Positions 44,471 to 53,699 of a DNA stretch of 64,000 bases are shown piece by piece. Every line of letters begins with the position of its first letter. Within the stretch, counting starts at the first letter, position 1. The translations under genes and the position numbers were made by a program. Under the pieces are notes generated by a model. That model worked only from the letters and a program-made list of their open reading frames with translations. It was not told the origin of the DNA and made no database searches. The DNA lies in NCBI GenBank assembly GCA_959026725.1, contig CAUFMG010000006.1, positions 45,415 to 109,414 of the forward strand. Reading direction: 5' to 3'. This stretch comes from an uncultured Collinsella sp. (lineage in GTDB: Bacteria; Actinomycetota; Coriobacteriia; Coriobacteriales; Coriobacteriaceae).

Positions 44471-44640
44471 GGCTGGTTTCAAAAGTATGGCGGATTACGG
44501 GGCTGGACCTGTATTACTTGACCATGGCAAAAATCGCGAAATTAAAACCGCATGTAGATGGCTTGTCAAAAATTGAAAATGGCCGGTATGGATGGGGGTC
44601 TCCGAATCAGCCCCGTAATCCGGCATAGTTTTGAAATGGC
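44471..44640. repeat. Structured palindromic element, family F5 copy B
   Basis: Exact 15-bp inner arms (44491-44505 and 44608-44622), extended outward by near-complementary sequence to 44471 and 44640. The interior carries GCGAAATTAAAACCGCA at 44536-44552 and GTAGATGGCTTG, as in copy A, and aligns with copy A over roughly 100 nt. Confidence 0.85.
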
Positions 44641-44678
44641 ACTAAAGTAGGCACAAGCTAAATACCGATTCCAAGGAT

Positions 44679-44745
44679 AGTTGCGGTGGAATAGTTCCTG
44701 GATGCCGGGGTTTTGGCGGAAATCAGGAACTATTTCACCGCAATT
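44679..44745. repeat. Long inverted repeat, family F1 copy 6
   Basis: 22-nt arms (44679-44700 and 44724-44745) with G-T pairs. The stem starts AGTTGCGGTGGAATAG as in copy 4 but continues TTCCTG, and the second arm matches it with CAGGAA. Confidence 0.88.
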
Positions 44746-44802
44746 GAGGAGGGGCGGGGTGGATGGCGGGGGTAGCTAAAGACCCCCTACTAAATTAGCT
44801 AC

Positions 44803-45201
44803 TTAGGCTCGGTCGATGTCCATGCTGGCGATTAGGTTGATGTTGGTGTCTAGGAGGTTCTCTAGCACGACGTCGCCCATGCGGATGGGGGCTTTGACCA
44901 CTAGTCCGCGGATGAGGGCCATGGCTTGGGCGTGGAGCGCCAACGGGATGGCTTCGGCCGTGCGCACGGGGAGCAGGGCTTCGTCACCGCCTGATACGGC
45001 AACGGTTGTGGTGAGCACACGCATGGGGCAGGTGAGTTCCTGATGTGCGAACTTATCACCGCGCGGGCATCTGTTGCCGGTCACGGAGCGCACCTCTGCC
45101 ACGGCGCCGTCTGCGTCACGCTCCACCTCCACGGTCAGGAGGCACTCGGATGGGCAGGTGGTGCAGTTGAACTTGAGCGTTTCGGTCGCATTCGTGCTCA
45201 T
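44803..45201 (-). CDS. DUF1667 protein, partner of the FAD oxidoreductases
   Basis: A 132-residue protein of the DUF1667 family, small cysteine-containing proteins found next to GlpA/GlpB-like flavoproteins. The N-terminal half has CTTCPSEC and a second pair, CPRG...TCPMR, likely binding an FeS cluster or zinc. ATG 45201 is preceded by GAGGAGG on the minus strand. Third gene of a three-gene operon; it starts 4 nt after the stop of the upstream flavoprotein. Confidence 0.82.
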   Translation of the reverse strand: MSTNATETLKFNCTTCPSECLLTVEVERDADGAVAEVRSVTGNRCPRGDKFAHQELTCPMRVLTTTVAVSGGDEALLPVRTAEAIPLALHAQAMALIRGLVVKAPIRMGDVVLENLLDTNINLIASMDIDRA

Positions 45202-45205
45202 GGTT

Positions 45206-46552
45206 TTACGCCTCCTCAACAGGGTCAACGGACAGGACAATCTCACTGGCACCCAGGTCGAGTGCGCGCTGAATCACCTTTGCCGGCAGTGGGAAACTCT
45301 CCATAACGCTAGGCTTAAACGCGCGGACCTTGCCGACGAACAGTTCCTCGCCGTCGGCCAAGATCCTCACGCAGGCGGCATTGACTGGCCGGCGCACGCG
45401 GAAGTTGAGCTTGGTGAGCGCTGCGGCCGTAATGCGTCCCGGCAGCGCGTAGCCCGCGATGCCGGCAGGGGAGACCGTGAGCTCGCAGTCCGGAACGGCG
45501 CCCGCGCCGGCCCCCATCGCGTACGCCGCTGCAGTTGCGCCAGCCCTCTCGGACTCGGTCGTTACGTTGTCGGCAAGGTCGTGTACGTGCAGCACGTTGC
45601 CGCAGGCAAAGATGCCCGGCACGCCTGTCTGCAGACTCTGGTCCACCACGGCGCCCTGCGTGCGCGGGTCAAGCTCTACGCCCGCGACAACCGAAAGCTC
45701 GTTCTCGGGAATCAATCCCACCGAAAGCAGCAGTGTGTCGCACGTAACAATGCGCTCGGTTCCCGGAATGGGCGCCAGGTGCTCGTCGACTTGACTTACC
45801 TCGACGGCTTCCACGCGGTCGTGCCCAATCACGCGCGTGACCGTGGTGGACAGATGCAGCGGAATGCCAAAATCGTCCAGGCAGTTCTTGACGTTGCGGC
45901 GCAGACCGTTGGCGTATGGCATGAGCTCGTACACGCCCTCGACGGAAACCTCCTCGAGCGTGCAGCGGCGCGCCATGATCAGCCCAATGTCGCCCGAGCC
46001 CAAAATGACGGCATGCGAGCCGGGCTTGAGGTTCTCGATATTGATGTATCGCTGCGCCAGGCCGGCCGTAAACACGCCGGCGGGACGACTGCCGGGAATC
46101 TTGATCTCGCTGCGCGTGCGCTCGCGGCACCCCATGGCAAGGACGATCGCGCGCCCGGTGAGCTGCAGCATGCCGGCGGTGCTCATGAGCGTGACGGTGT
46201 GGACCGAGGTGTCTTCCGTAGGCTCGCCTGAATCAATCCCAATCACCATGCTGTTCAGGAACAGCGCAATGTCGGTTCCGTGCATCTGGTCGATAAAGCG
46301 CTGCGCGTACTCGGGACCGGTGAGCTCCTGTTTAAAGTGCGACAGGCCAAAGCCAGGGTGGATGCACTGGCGGAGGATGCCGCCCAGGTGCTGCTCGCGC
46401 TCCACGATGGCCACGCGCGCTCCGGCCTTATGCGCGGCCAGCGCGGCCGCCATGCCGGCGGGGCCGCCTCCGATAACGACCACGTCGAAGGCCTGCGTCG
46501 GTACTGACTCAACGGCACCGCTGTCTGTAGCGCTCGATTTTAATTTCGCCAT
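45206..46552 (-). CDS. FAD-dependent pyridine nucleotide-disulfide-type oxidoreductase
   Basis: A 448-residue flavoprotein. The FAD-binding motif is VVVIGGGPAGMAAA (residues about 24-37) followed by a GILRQCIHPGFG segment with a cysteine, a second dinucleotide motif VILGSGDIGLIMARR, and a C-terminal IFACGNVLHVHDLAD signature contacting FAD. It is the usual middle gene between a GlpA-like protein and DUF1667, thought to relay electrons from glycerol-3-phosphate or a similar substrate. Operon with both neighbours. Confidence 0.84.
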   Translation of the reverse strand: MAKLKSSATDSGAVESVPTQAFDVVVIGGGPAGMAAALAAHKAGARVAIVEREQHLGGILRQCIHPGFGLSHFKQELTGPEYAQRFIDQMHGTDIALFLNSMVIGIDSGEPTEDTSVHTVTLMSTAGMLQLTGRAIVLAMGCRERTRSEIKIPGSRPAGVFTAGLAQRYINIENLKPGSHAVILGSGDIGLIMARRCTLEEVSVEGVYELMPYANGLRRNVKNCLDDFGIPLHLSTTVTRVIGHDRVEAVEVSQVDEHLAPIPGTERIVTCDTLLLSVGLIPENELSVVAGVELDPRTQGAVVDQSLQTGVPGIFACGNVLHVHDLADNVTTESERAGATAAAYAMGAGAGAVPDCELTVSPAGIAGYALPGRITAAALTKLNFRVRRPVNAACVRILADGEELFVGKVRAFKPSVMESFPLPAKVIQRALDLGASEIVLSVDPVEEA

Positions 46553-46553
46553 C

Positions 46554-48008
46554 CTAGCGCACCCCCTTCAGCGATCCCTCAACCAGCCAAGAACCTGCGT
46601 CCTCCAACAACACCTCGCTGGGGTCGCAGCCCAGCTCCCGCGCCAGGATCGCAACCACGCGGCTCTGGCAAAAGCCGCTTTGGCACCGACCCATGCCGGC
46701 ACGACAGCGGCGCTTGACACCTTCGACCGAAACCGCGCCCGGCTGGCGTCGGATCGCGTCCACGATCTCGGCCTCGGGCACCGTCTCGCAGCGGCAGACA
46801 ATCTGTCCCCACGCAGGGTCGGACTCGATCAGTTCCTCCTTGCGCGCCAGCGGTGCGCGGTCAAAGTCGTCCGGTGCGTGGCGAATTGGGTTCCAGTCCG
46901 CCCGCTCGTGCAGCTCCACGCCCGCCCCACGCATCACAAGCTCCACGCGCTCGGCAATGGCCGGCGCGCTTGCCACACCCGGCGACTGAATACCCGCTGC
47001 CTGGAAAAGCCCCGGCACCACGACCGACTGTCCAATAAAGAAGTCGTTCGTTCCCTGAATGACCGGACGCCCGCCGGCAAATGCGCGTACTACTCGGCGC
47101 GTATCCAGATCGGGCACCAGCTTGCGCGCGCCGCTCAGCAGCGCGTTCACATCGCTCGCATAGGTCTGCGTGTCGCCCGGCTCGCGCACGGCGGCCGTTG
47201 CAGTAATCACGGTGTTGCCGTGCACGCTGCCCGTCACGATAACGCCCTTCGACACCGGCGTCGGCACGGGGTAGAGCGGCATGAGCGTGCGTGGCTCCTT
47301 GTCCAGAACCACGATGTTACCCTGACGCCAGACCATCTGGAACTCCTCGGCGCCCGCCATATGCGAGATGTCGGCGGCGCCGTTGCCCGCGGCGTTGATC
47401 AGGTAGCGGCAGCGCACGTTGCCAGCGGGGGTCGCCAGCGTAAAGTGCGCGTCGTCGCCCGAGCCCGCGACTTCAATTGCTTCCACCGACGCGGACCGCA
47501 TAAACGTCACCCCGTTGGCCACGGCGTTCTCCAGCGCGGCGATGGCAACCTCAAACGGGTCGACAAACCCAGTCGAGGGGCACCATAACGCGCACGTTGC
47601 ATCGGCACTCGCGCGCGGCTCCAGCTCGCGGATGCGGTCGGGTCCGACGATTGACAGCTCGGGCACGCCGTTGGCAAGGCCGTTGCGCCGCAGCTTTTCC
47701 AAGTGCGCGCGGTCCTCGTCGTTAAAGCCCAGCACCATCGATCCGGTGCGGCGGAACAGAAAGCCCAGCTCCTGGGCCCACGTGCCGTAAAGCTCGCAAC
47801 CTCGGGCATTGATCTGTGCCTTGACCGTGCCCGGTGCCGGATCGTAACCGGCGTGCACCAGGCCGCCATTGGCCTTCGATGCGCCCAGCGCAATATCATT
47901 AGCCGCCTCGACCACGCAAATGGACAGGTCAAACCGCGCGAGCTGCCGCGCGATGGCGCATCCGGTGATGCCCGCGCCGACAATCGCGATATCAAACGTT
48001 TCTGTCAC
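46554..48008 (-). CDS. GlpA-like FAD oxidoreductase with C-terminal [2Fe-2S] domain
   Basis: A 484-residue protein. Residues 1-360 form a DAO-type FAD domain (IAIVGAGITGCAIARQL, then ASKANGGLVHAGYD) as in glycerol-3-phosphate and 2-hydroxyglutarate dehydrogenases. Residues about 400-460 are a BFD-like [2Fe-2S] domain with CRC, then CRAGMGRCQSGFC. The two genes after it complete an anaerobic GlpABC-like module; glycerol-3-phosphate is the most likely substrate but is not proven, as no glycerol genes are adjacent. A TTGAC-AGGCC-GTCAA palindrome at 48026-48040 just upstream may be its operator. Confidence 0.82.
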   Translation of the reverse strand: MTETFDIAIVGAGITGCAIARQLARFDLSICVVEAANDIALGASKANGGLVHAGYDPAPGTVKAQINARGCELYGTWAQELGFLFRRTGSMVLGFNDEDRAHLEKLRRNGLANGVPELSIVGPDRIRELEPRASADATCALWCPSTGFVDPFEVAIAALENAVANGVTFMRSASVEAIEVAGSGDDAHFTLATPAGNVRCRYLINAAGNGAADISHMAGAEEFQMVWRQGNIVVLDKEPRTLMPLYPVPTPVSKGVIVTGSVHGNTVITATAAVREPGDTQTYASDVNALLSGARKLVPDLDTRRVVRAFAGGRPVIQGTNDFFIGQSVVVPGLFQAAGIQSPGVASAPAIAERVELVMRGAGVELHERADWNPIRHAPDDFDRAPLARKEELIESDPAWGQIVCRCETVPEAEIVDAIRRQPGAVSVEGVKRRCRAGMGRCQSGFCQSRVVAILARELGCDPSEVLLEDAGSWLVEGSLKGVR

Positions 48009-48177
48009 AGTGCCTCCCAGACGAGTTGACAGGCCGTCAATAAGACTATCCTACGGTTCGCACACCCCCAGTGCGGCGGCAATGCGGCGAACAGCCCCGC
48101 AACACCCGCCAACGGCAGACGAGGGGAGACCCGGCAACGCCGACAAGCTCGTCTGAAGACAACTACGGCAACCGTTC

Positions 48178-48235
48178 GTCTCGATCTGTAACAATTAGAT
48201 GAGGATTTGGGTTCCAGATGTTACAGATTGAGACG
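48178..48235. repeat. Inverted repeat, family F2 copy 1
   Basis: 16-bp arms CGTCTCGATCTGTAAC (48178-48193) and 48220-48235 (one G-T pair) with a 26-nt loop. First of two tandem copies in the 406-nt gap 48009-48414. Confidence 0.9.
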
Positions 48236-48258
48236 TTTGCCAGGCGGCCCCTCTGTTT

Positions 48259-48315
48259 GTCTCGATCTGTAACATCTAGACCCGGATTCCGCTCCTAACT
48301 GTTACAGATTGAGAT
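48259..48315. repeat. Inverted repeat, family F2 copy 2
   Basis: 15-nt arms GTCTCGATCTGTAAC (48259-48273) and 48301-48315 with a 27-nt loop of different sequence. Same orientation as copy 1. Confidence 0.9.
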
Positions 48316-48414
48316 GTTTGTGTCTGCGCCAGCCCCGCCCCTAGCCGTGGTCCCATATAAACAAACCCCGTGGTAAACTTTACCGGACTGTTAATATTCC
48401 GAAAGGTACCCCTA

Positions 48415-48846
48415 ATGTCCAAGTACATCTCCGAGCTCATGTCGCCGCAGCTTATGGGCGTCATCTATGCCTTCGCTGGCTTTATCATCGCCCTGTATGT
48501 GCTGTCGGTCGTCTATGTGTTCATCGACGCTCGCCGTCGCGGCGCCAGCGCCTACGTGGCATGGGGCATCATCGCCCTCATCCCGTTTGTGGGCCTCATC
48601 GCCTACCTGGTCCTGCGCCCGCACTCTTACGCGGCCGACCGCGAGGAGCAGGAGCTGGACATGGCCCTGCGCGAGCGCCAGCTTGCCCAGTACGGAACCT
48701 GCCCGCAGTGCGGCGCGCCCATCGAGAAGGACTTCGTGGTCTGCCCGGTGTGCGATACTCAGGTTCGCAACGTCTGCCCCAGCTGCCATCGCCCGCTCGA
48801 TGCGCACTGGAAGGTCTGCCCCTACTGCCGAACTCGCATCCAGTAA
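48415..48846 (+). CDS. Small membrane protein with double zinc ribbon
   Basis: A 143-residue protein. Two hydrophobic segments lie near residues 12-33 and 47-66; the second is followed by LRPHSYAADREE, like the phospholipase D N-terminal (PLDc_N) membrane motif. The C-terminal 50 residues hold four CxxC knuckles (CPQC, CPVC, CPSC, CPYC), a double zinc ribbon. The ATG follows GAAAGG. Function unknown; it lies alone between terminators, upstream of thrS. Confidence 0.75.
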   Translation: MSKYISELMSPQLMGVIYAFAGFIIALYVLSVVYVFIDARRRGASAYVAWGIIALIPFVGLIAYLVLRPHSYAADREEQELDMALRERQLAQYGTCPQCGAPIEKDFVVCPVCDTQVRNVCPSCHRPLDAHWKVCPYCRTRIQ

Positions 48847-48943
48847 CGCATCCATCGCCGGGCCGGCCGCAAGCCCCGGGCGCCACGCAAGACGCACGCG
48901 CACCCCGCACCCCGCCCCACACGATGAAGCATGCGTAGAAAAT

Positions 48944-48974
48944 CGCCCGCCGTGCCATTAAGGTGCGGCGGGCG
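48944..48974 (+). terminator. Terminator-like hairpin before thrS
   Basis: Perfect 9-bp arms CGCCCGCCG (48944-48952) and CGGCGGGCG (48966-48974), followed by CTTGTAT, which overlaps the thrS -35. Confidence 0.65.
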
Positions 48975-48975
48975 C

Positions 48976-49003
48976 TTGTATACCAAAGCAACCTGCCTAT
49001 AAT
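48976..49003 (+). promoter_or_regulatory. Promoter of thrS
   Basis: TTGTAT at 48976-48981 and TATAAT at 48998-49003, spacer 16 nt. It predicts a leader of about 65 nt, too short for a T-box. Confidence 0.7.
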
Positions 49004-49073
49004 GATGCAAGTCAAAAACGCCGAGCGCATCGCACACACTTGCATCAGGCATCCGAGAGGAGAAAACATACCC

Positions 49074-50837
<1,764 letters not shown>

Positions 50838-50859
50838 GGCAAACTTCATAACAATTAAC

Positions 50860-50895
50860 AAAGGCGACCGTCCACAAAGGGCGGTCGCCTTTTTC
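50860..50895 (+). terminator. First terminator after thrS
   Basis: Stem AAAGGCGACCG (50860-50870) with CGGTCGCCTTT (50882-50892), followed by TTT. Confidence 0.92.
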
Positions 50896-50910
50896 ATGCC
50901 GAAATAAGAA

Positions 50911-50936
50911 AAGCCGCTGGTTGAGCGGCCTTTTTT
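50911..50936 (+). terminator. Second terminator after thrS
   Basis: Stem AAGCCGCT (50911-50918) with AGCGGCCTT (50924-50932), followed by TTTT. The tandem pair isolates thrS from the polysaccharide operon. Confidence 0.85.
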
Positions 50937-50945
50937 GTTGCACAA

Positions 50946-51075
50946 AAAGGTACAGGTTTTTATAGGGGGCTATGGAGATATACCTACTAGCAGTACATTT
51001 TGTGTAATCTGGGCAAACGCTGATTAATTGCTCGTATAATGTCGTCTATCGAAAGATACAAAAACCTGTACTTTT
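50946..51075 (+). promoter_or_regulatory. Promoter/leader region of the polysaccharide operon
   Basis: A -10 box TATAAT lies at 51035-51040, without an obvious -35. An inverted repeat AAAGGTACAGGTTTTT (50946-50961) and AAAAACCTGTACTTTT (51060-51075) brackets it, one G-T pair. A TATC-GAAA-GATA hairpin follows the -10 at 51047-51058. These may be a regulator site and the RNA element read by the LoaP-like protein. Function is inferred from position. Confidence 0.45.
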
Positions 51076-51161
51076 GCGACTGCGCCTAGCTGCGAGCGAG
51101 AAGCCTGTTCTAAACGCCCCTGCATTTGCGTCTGTCGCAAAGCAAGAGAAGGGGGCGAGAG

Positions 51162-51752
51162 ATGGAACAGGCGATGCGGCGCCAAGAGCAGCTGCCCGGT
51201 GCCTTTAGTGGCGCTACTACCAACAGCCAGTGCGGCCGCGTCCGCTGGTATCTGGTCCACACCCCCAACGGTAAAGAGCGCGAGACCTGCGAAAAGGTTC
51301 GCCGCATTATCCCGCATGAGCTGATGCAGGACGCTTTTGTGATGCAAAAGGAGTTCTGGTTTAAGCGGGACGGCGCCTGGTCGCTCCAAACCAAACCCAT
51401 GTACAAGGAATATTTCTTCGTCGCCACGCACGATGCTGCCGCACTCGACAGGGCTTTAGCCCAGCTGAGCTTTGGCTGCCGCATCGCCGGTAGTAGGGAG
51501 CGGGCGTACATGCCCATGCCGGACGATGCGCAGGACTGGTATTGCAGCGTGCTCGACGACGACGGCGTGGTGCGCAACAGCGTCGCGCGCATAGAAGACG
51601 GCGTGTTGCACATAGAACAGGGGCCCTTGGTGGGGCAAGAGGCCCGTGTAAAGAAGATAGACCGTCATAAACGCTGGTGCCTGGTAGACGTGGGCGAGGG
51701 TGACTCCACATTTAGGGAGCTGCTTCCGTTAGACGTGCCCAGCAAAACGTAA
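51162..51752 (+). CDS. loaP: NusG-like processive antiterminator, LoaP type
   Basis: A 196-residue NusG paralogue. The NGN domain starts at about residue 26 (RWYLVHTPNGKERETCEKVR) and the KOW domain at about 158 (GPLVGQEARVKKIDRHKRWCLVDV). LoaP and RfaH/UpxY relatives bind RNA polymerase and let it read through terminators in long polysaccharide operons; LoaP recognises a hairpin RNA in the leader. ATG 51162 follows AGGGGGCG. As first gene before the sugar transferase it should control the whole cluster. Confidence 0.82.
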   Translation: MEQAMRRQEQLPGAFSGATTNSQCGRVRWYLVHTPNGKERETCEKVRRIIPHELMQDAFVMQKEFWFKRDGAWSLQTKPMYKEYFFVATHDAAALDRALAQLSFGCRIAGSRERAYMPMPDDAQDWYCSVLDDDGVVRNSVARIEDGVLHIEQGPLVGQEARVKKIDRHKRWCLVDVGEGDSTFRELLPLDVPSKT

Positions 51753-51797
51753 GGGAGACGTTGCGCCGGCAAATTACTTGATTTTGGATTCATAGAT

Positions 51798-51807
51798 GGG
51801 GGGGGGG
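51798..51807 (+). repeat. Poly-G tract (G10) before the sugar transferase
   Basis: Ten consecutive G, directly after AT of an ATG at 51796. With ten G the ATG frame stops at 51826. With 8 or 11 G it would be in frame with the sugar transferase. The length is verified by reading both strands. Confidence 0.9.
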
Positions 51808-51836
51808 TTCCTGGGGACAGGAACGTAAGTTTTATT

Positions 51837-52586
51837 GTGGCTGCTAAAGAAGTAACAGAGAGTAATGCGCCCGCGGGGGCGGCGCTGATTGCTCAGGCCA
51901 TGGACCGGCGTGAGGGCGCCGGCCGGTACAAGGCTATGCAATCCATCATGGACTGGGACCGCTCGCGCCTTGTCTATAGGGCCGTCAAGCGCACGTTCGA
52001 CATCGTGTTCAGCAGTGCTGTGCTCGTCGTAATCGCGATTCCCAGCTTGGTGCTGGCGGCGCTCATCCGCCTGGAGAGCGACGGCAGCCCATTCTACAGC
52101 CAAATCCGCGTTGGCCAGACCCGCCCCGACGGCAGTCTGACTACCTTCCGCATGTGGAAGTTCCGAAGCATGTACAAGGACGCCGACGAGCGCCTCGCCG
52201 AGCTCAAGGGGCAGAACGAGATCGCCGGCGCCATGTTCAAGATGAGGGAGGACCCCCGCGTCACCAAGATCGGCAGGTTCATTCGCAAGCACTCCATCGA
52301 CGAGTTTCCGCAGTTCCTGAACGTGTTCATGGGTCAGATGTCCGTCGTCGGCCCGCGCCCGCCGCTGCCCAACGAGGTCGCGGAGTATACCGAGTACGAC
52401 CTGCAGCGCTTGGCTGTGAAGCCGGGCATTACCGGCTGGTGGCAGGTGACTGACCGCAACGATACCGACTTCGACGGCATGGTCCGCCGTGATTTGGAGT
52501 ACATCGCCAAGCGCGGCCCCATCACGGACTTGAAGATTGTTCTCCTCACGGTCGTTGAGGTCTTTACCGGTGGAGGTGCTTGCTAA
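51837..52586 (+). CDS. Initiating sugar-phosphate transferase (WbaP/PglC type)
   Basis: A 249-residue polyprenyl-phosphate hexose-1-phosphate transferase that starts polysaccharide assembly on the lipid carrier at the membrane. One membrane segment (about residues 57-79, IVFSSAVLVVIAIPSLVLAA) is followed by the catalytic core: FRMWKFRSM, KIGRFIRKHSIDEFPQ and SVVGPRPPL, the hallmark of the family. GTG 51837 has no clear ribosome-binding site; an ATG at 51900 or the ATG at 51796 behind the poly-G tract are alternatives. First structural gene of the operon. Confidence 0.9.
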   Translation: MAAKEVTESNAPAGAALIAQAMDRREGAGRYKAMQSIMDWDRSRLVYRAVKRTFDIVFSSAVLVVIAIPSLVLAALIRLESDGSPFYSQIRVGQTRPDGSLTTFRMWKFRSMYKDADERLAELKGQNEIAGAMFKMREDPRVTKIGRFIRKHSIDEFPQFLNVFMGQMSVVGPRPPLPNEVAEYTEYDLQRLAVKPGITGWWQVTDRNDTDFDGMVRRDLEYIAKRGPITDLKIVLLTVVEVFTGGGAC

Positions 52587-53690
52587 ATGACTGAACCGGT
52601 TAGGGTGGCTCAGGTTGTTGGCAAGATGGTTGGTGGCGGCGTCGAAGCTGTCGTTATGAATTACTATCGTCACATCGATCGCGGTAAAGTGCAGTTTGAC
52701 TTTCTTGTTGATTCCGATTCGACGCTTGTTCCCCGTGACGAGATCGAATCGCTCGGTGGCAGGGTCTTTGAGATACCGCCCTATCAGCATGTAGCTGAAT
52801 ACCAGCGAGAGCTTCAGCGTCTCTTTAAGCAAGAGGGCTGGAAGATTGTCCATAGTCACATCAACGCGCTTTCGGTCTTTCCTCTTCGTGCTGCGAAGAA
52901 GGCGGGTGTCCCCGTGCGTATCGCCCATAGCCACTCTACGAGTGGTAGGGGTGAGTATGCCAAGAATGCCCTGAAGGCCGTGCTGAAAACGCAATCAAAC
53001 CGGTATCCGACTCACCGTTTTGCATGTAGTAAATTCGCTGGTGAATGGTTATTTGGATCGAGTTCTCAATTTGTAGTCATGCGTAATGCTGTCGACTTGT
53101 CTGTTTTCGCGCCAGATGATGAGGATCGTCTAAGGACGCGGCGATCGCTTGGTGTTGCTGATGGACAGCTTCTAATTGGGCACATTGGTCGTTTTACAGA
53201 GCAGAAGAATCACTCATATTTGCTTAATATATTCGATCAGGTTTTAAAGATTCGTAATGATGCAGTTTTAGTTTTGGTTGGTTCTGGTCCGTTGGTTGAA
53301 CAGATAAAGGACCAAGCTGATTGTCTGGGGATTAGCCATTCTGTTCGGTTTTTGGGCACTAGAAGCGACGCAGCATCTTTATATCGAGCATTTGATGTTT
53401 TCTGCCTGCCGAGCCTGTATGAAGGCCTCCCAATGGTCGGAGTTGAATGCCAGGCATCGCATACACCCATTCTTGCGTCTGATACCGTTACCTCTGAGAC
53501 CGCTGTTACATCCATGATGCAATTTGAATCACTTTCTAGCTCCTGTATAAAGTGGGCCGAAAGACTTATTGAGTTGAGCACAGAGGTCTTCGCGCCTGGC
53601 GACGATGCCGGTTTGCAGGTATTTGAAATTAATGCTGCGGCCAGAGTGTTATTGGATTGTTATATGACCTATTTAGGTTCTGTTGATTAA
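52587..53690 (+). CDS. Glycosyltransferase family 4
   Basis: A 367-residue GT-B enzyme. The N-terminal domain has VVGKMVGGGVEAVVMNYY, and the C-terminal nucleotide-sugar domain has LIGHIGRFTEQKNH and the PSLYEGLPMVGVE motif with the conserved glutamates. It starts right after the sugar transferase stop. From about 53.0 kb the DNA becomes AT-richer than the backbone. Donor sugar unknown. Confidence 0.88.
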   Translation: MTEPVRVAQVVGKMVGGGVEAVVMNYYRHIDRGKVQFDFLVDSDSTLVPRDEIESLGGRVFEIPPYQHVAEYQRELQRLFKQEGWKIVHSHINALSVFPLRAAKKAGVPVRIAHSHSTSGRGEYAKNALKAVLKTQSNRYPTHRFACSKFAGEWLFGSSSQFVVMRNAVDLSVFAPDDEDRLRTRRSLGVADGQLLIGHIGRFTEQKNHSYLLNIFDQVLKIRNDAVLVLVGSGPLVEQIKDQADCLGISHSVRFLGTRSDAASLYRAFDVFCLPSLYEGLPMVGVECQASHTPILASDTVTSETAVTSMMQFESLSSSCIKWAERLIELSTEVFAPGDDAGLQVFEINAAARVLLDCYMTYLGSVD

Positions 53691-53699
53691 GGGGATAGC

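Noticed and set aside
51774..52994. A 406-residue minus-strand ORF over the sugar transferase
   Set aside because: It is antisense to clear conserved coding sequence and has no recognisable domain.
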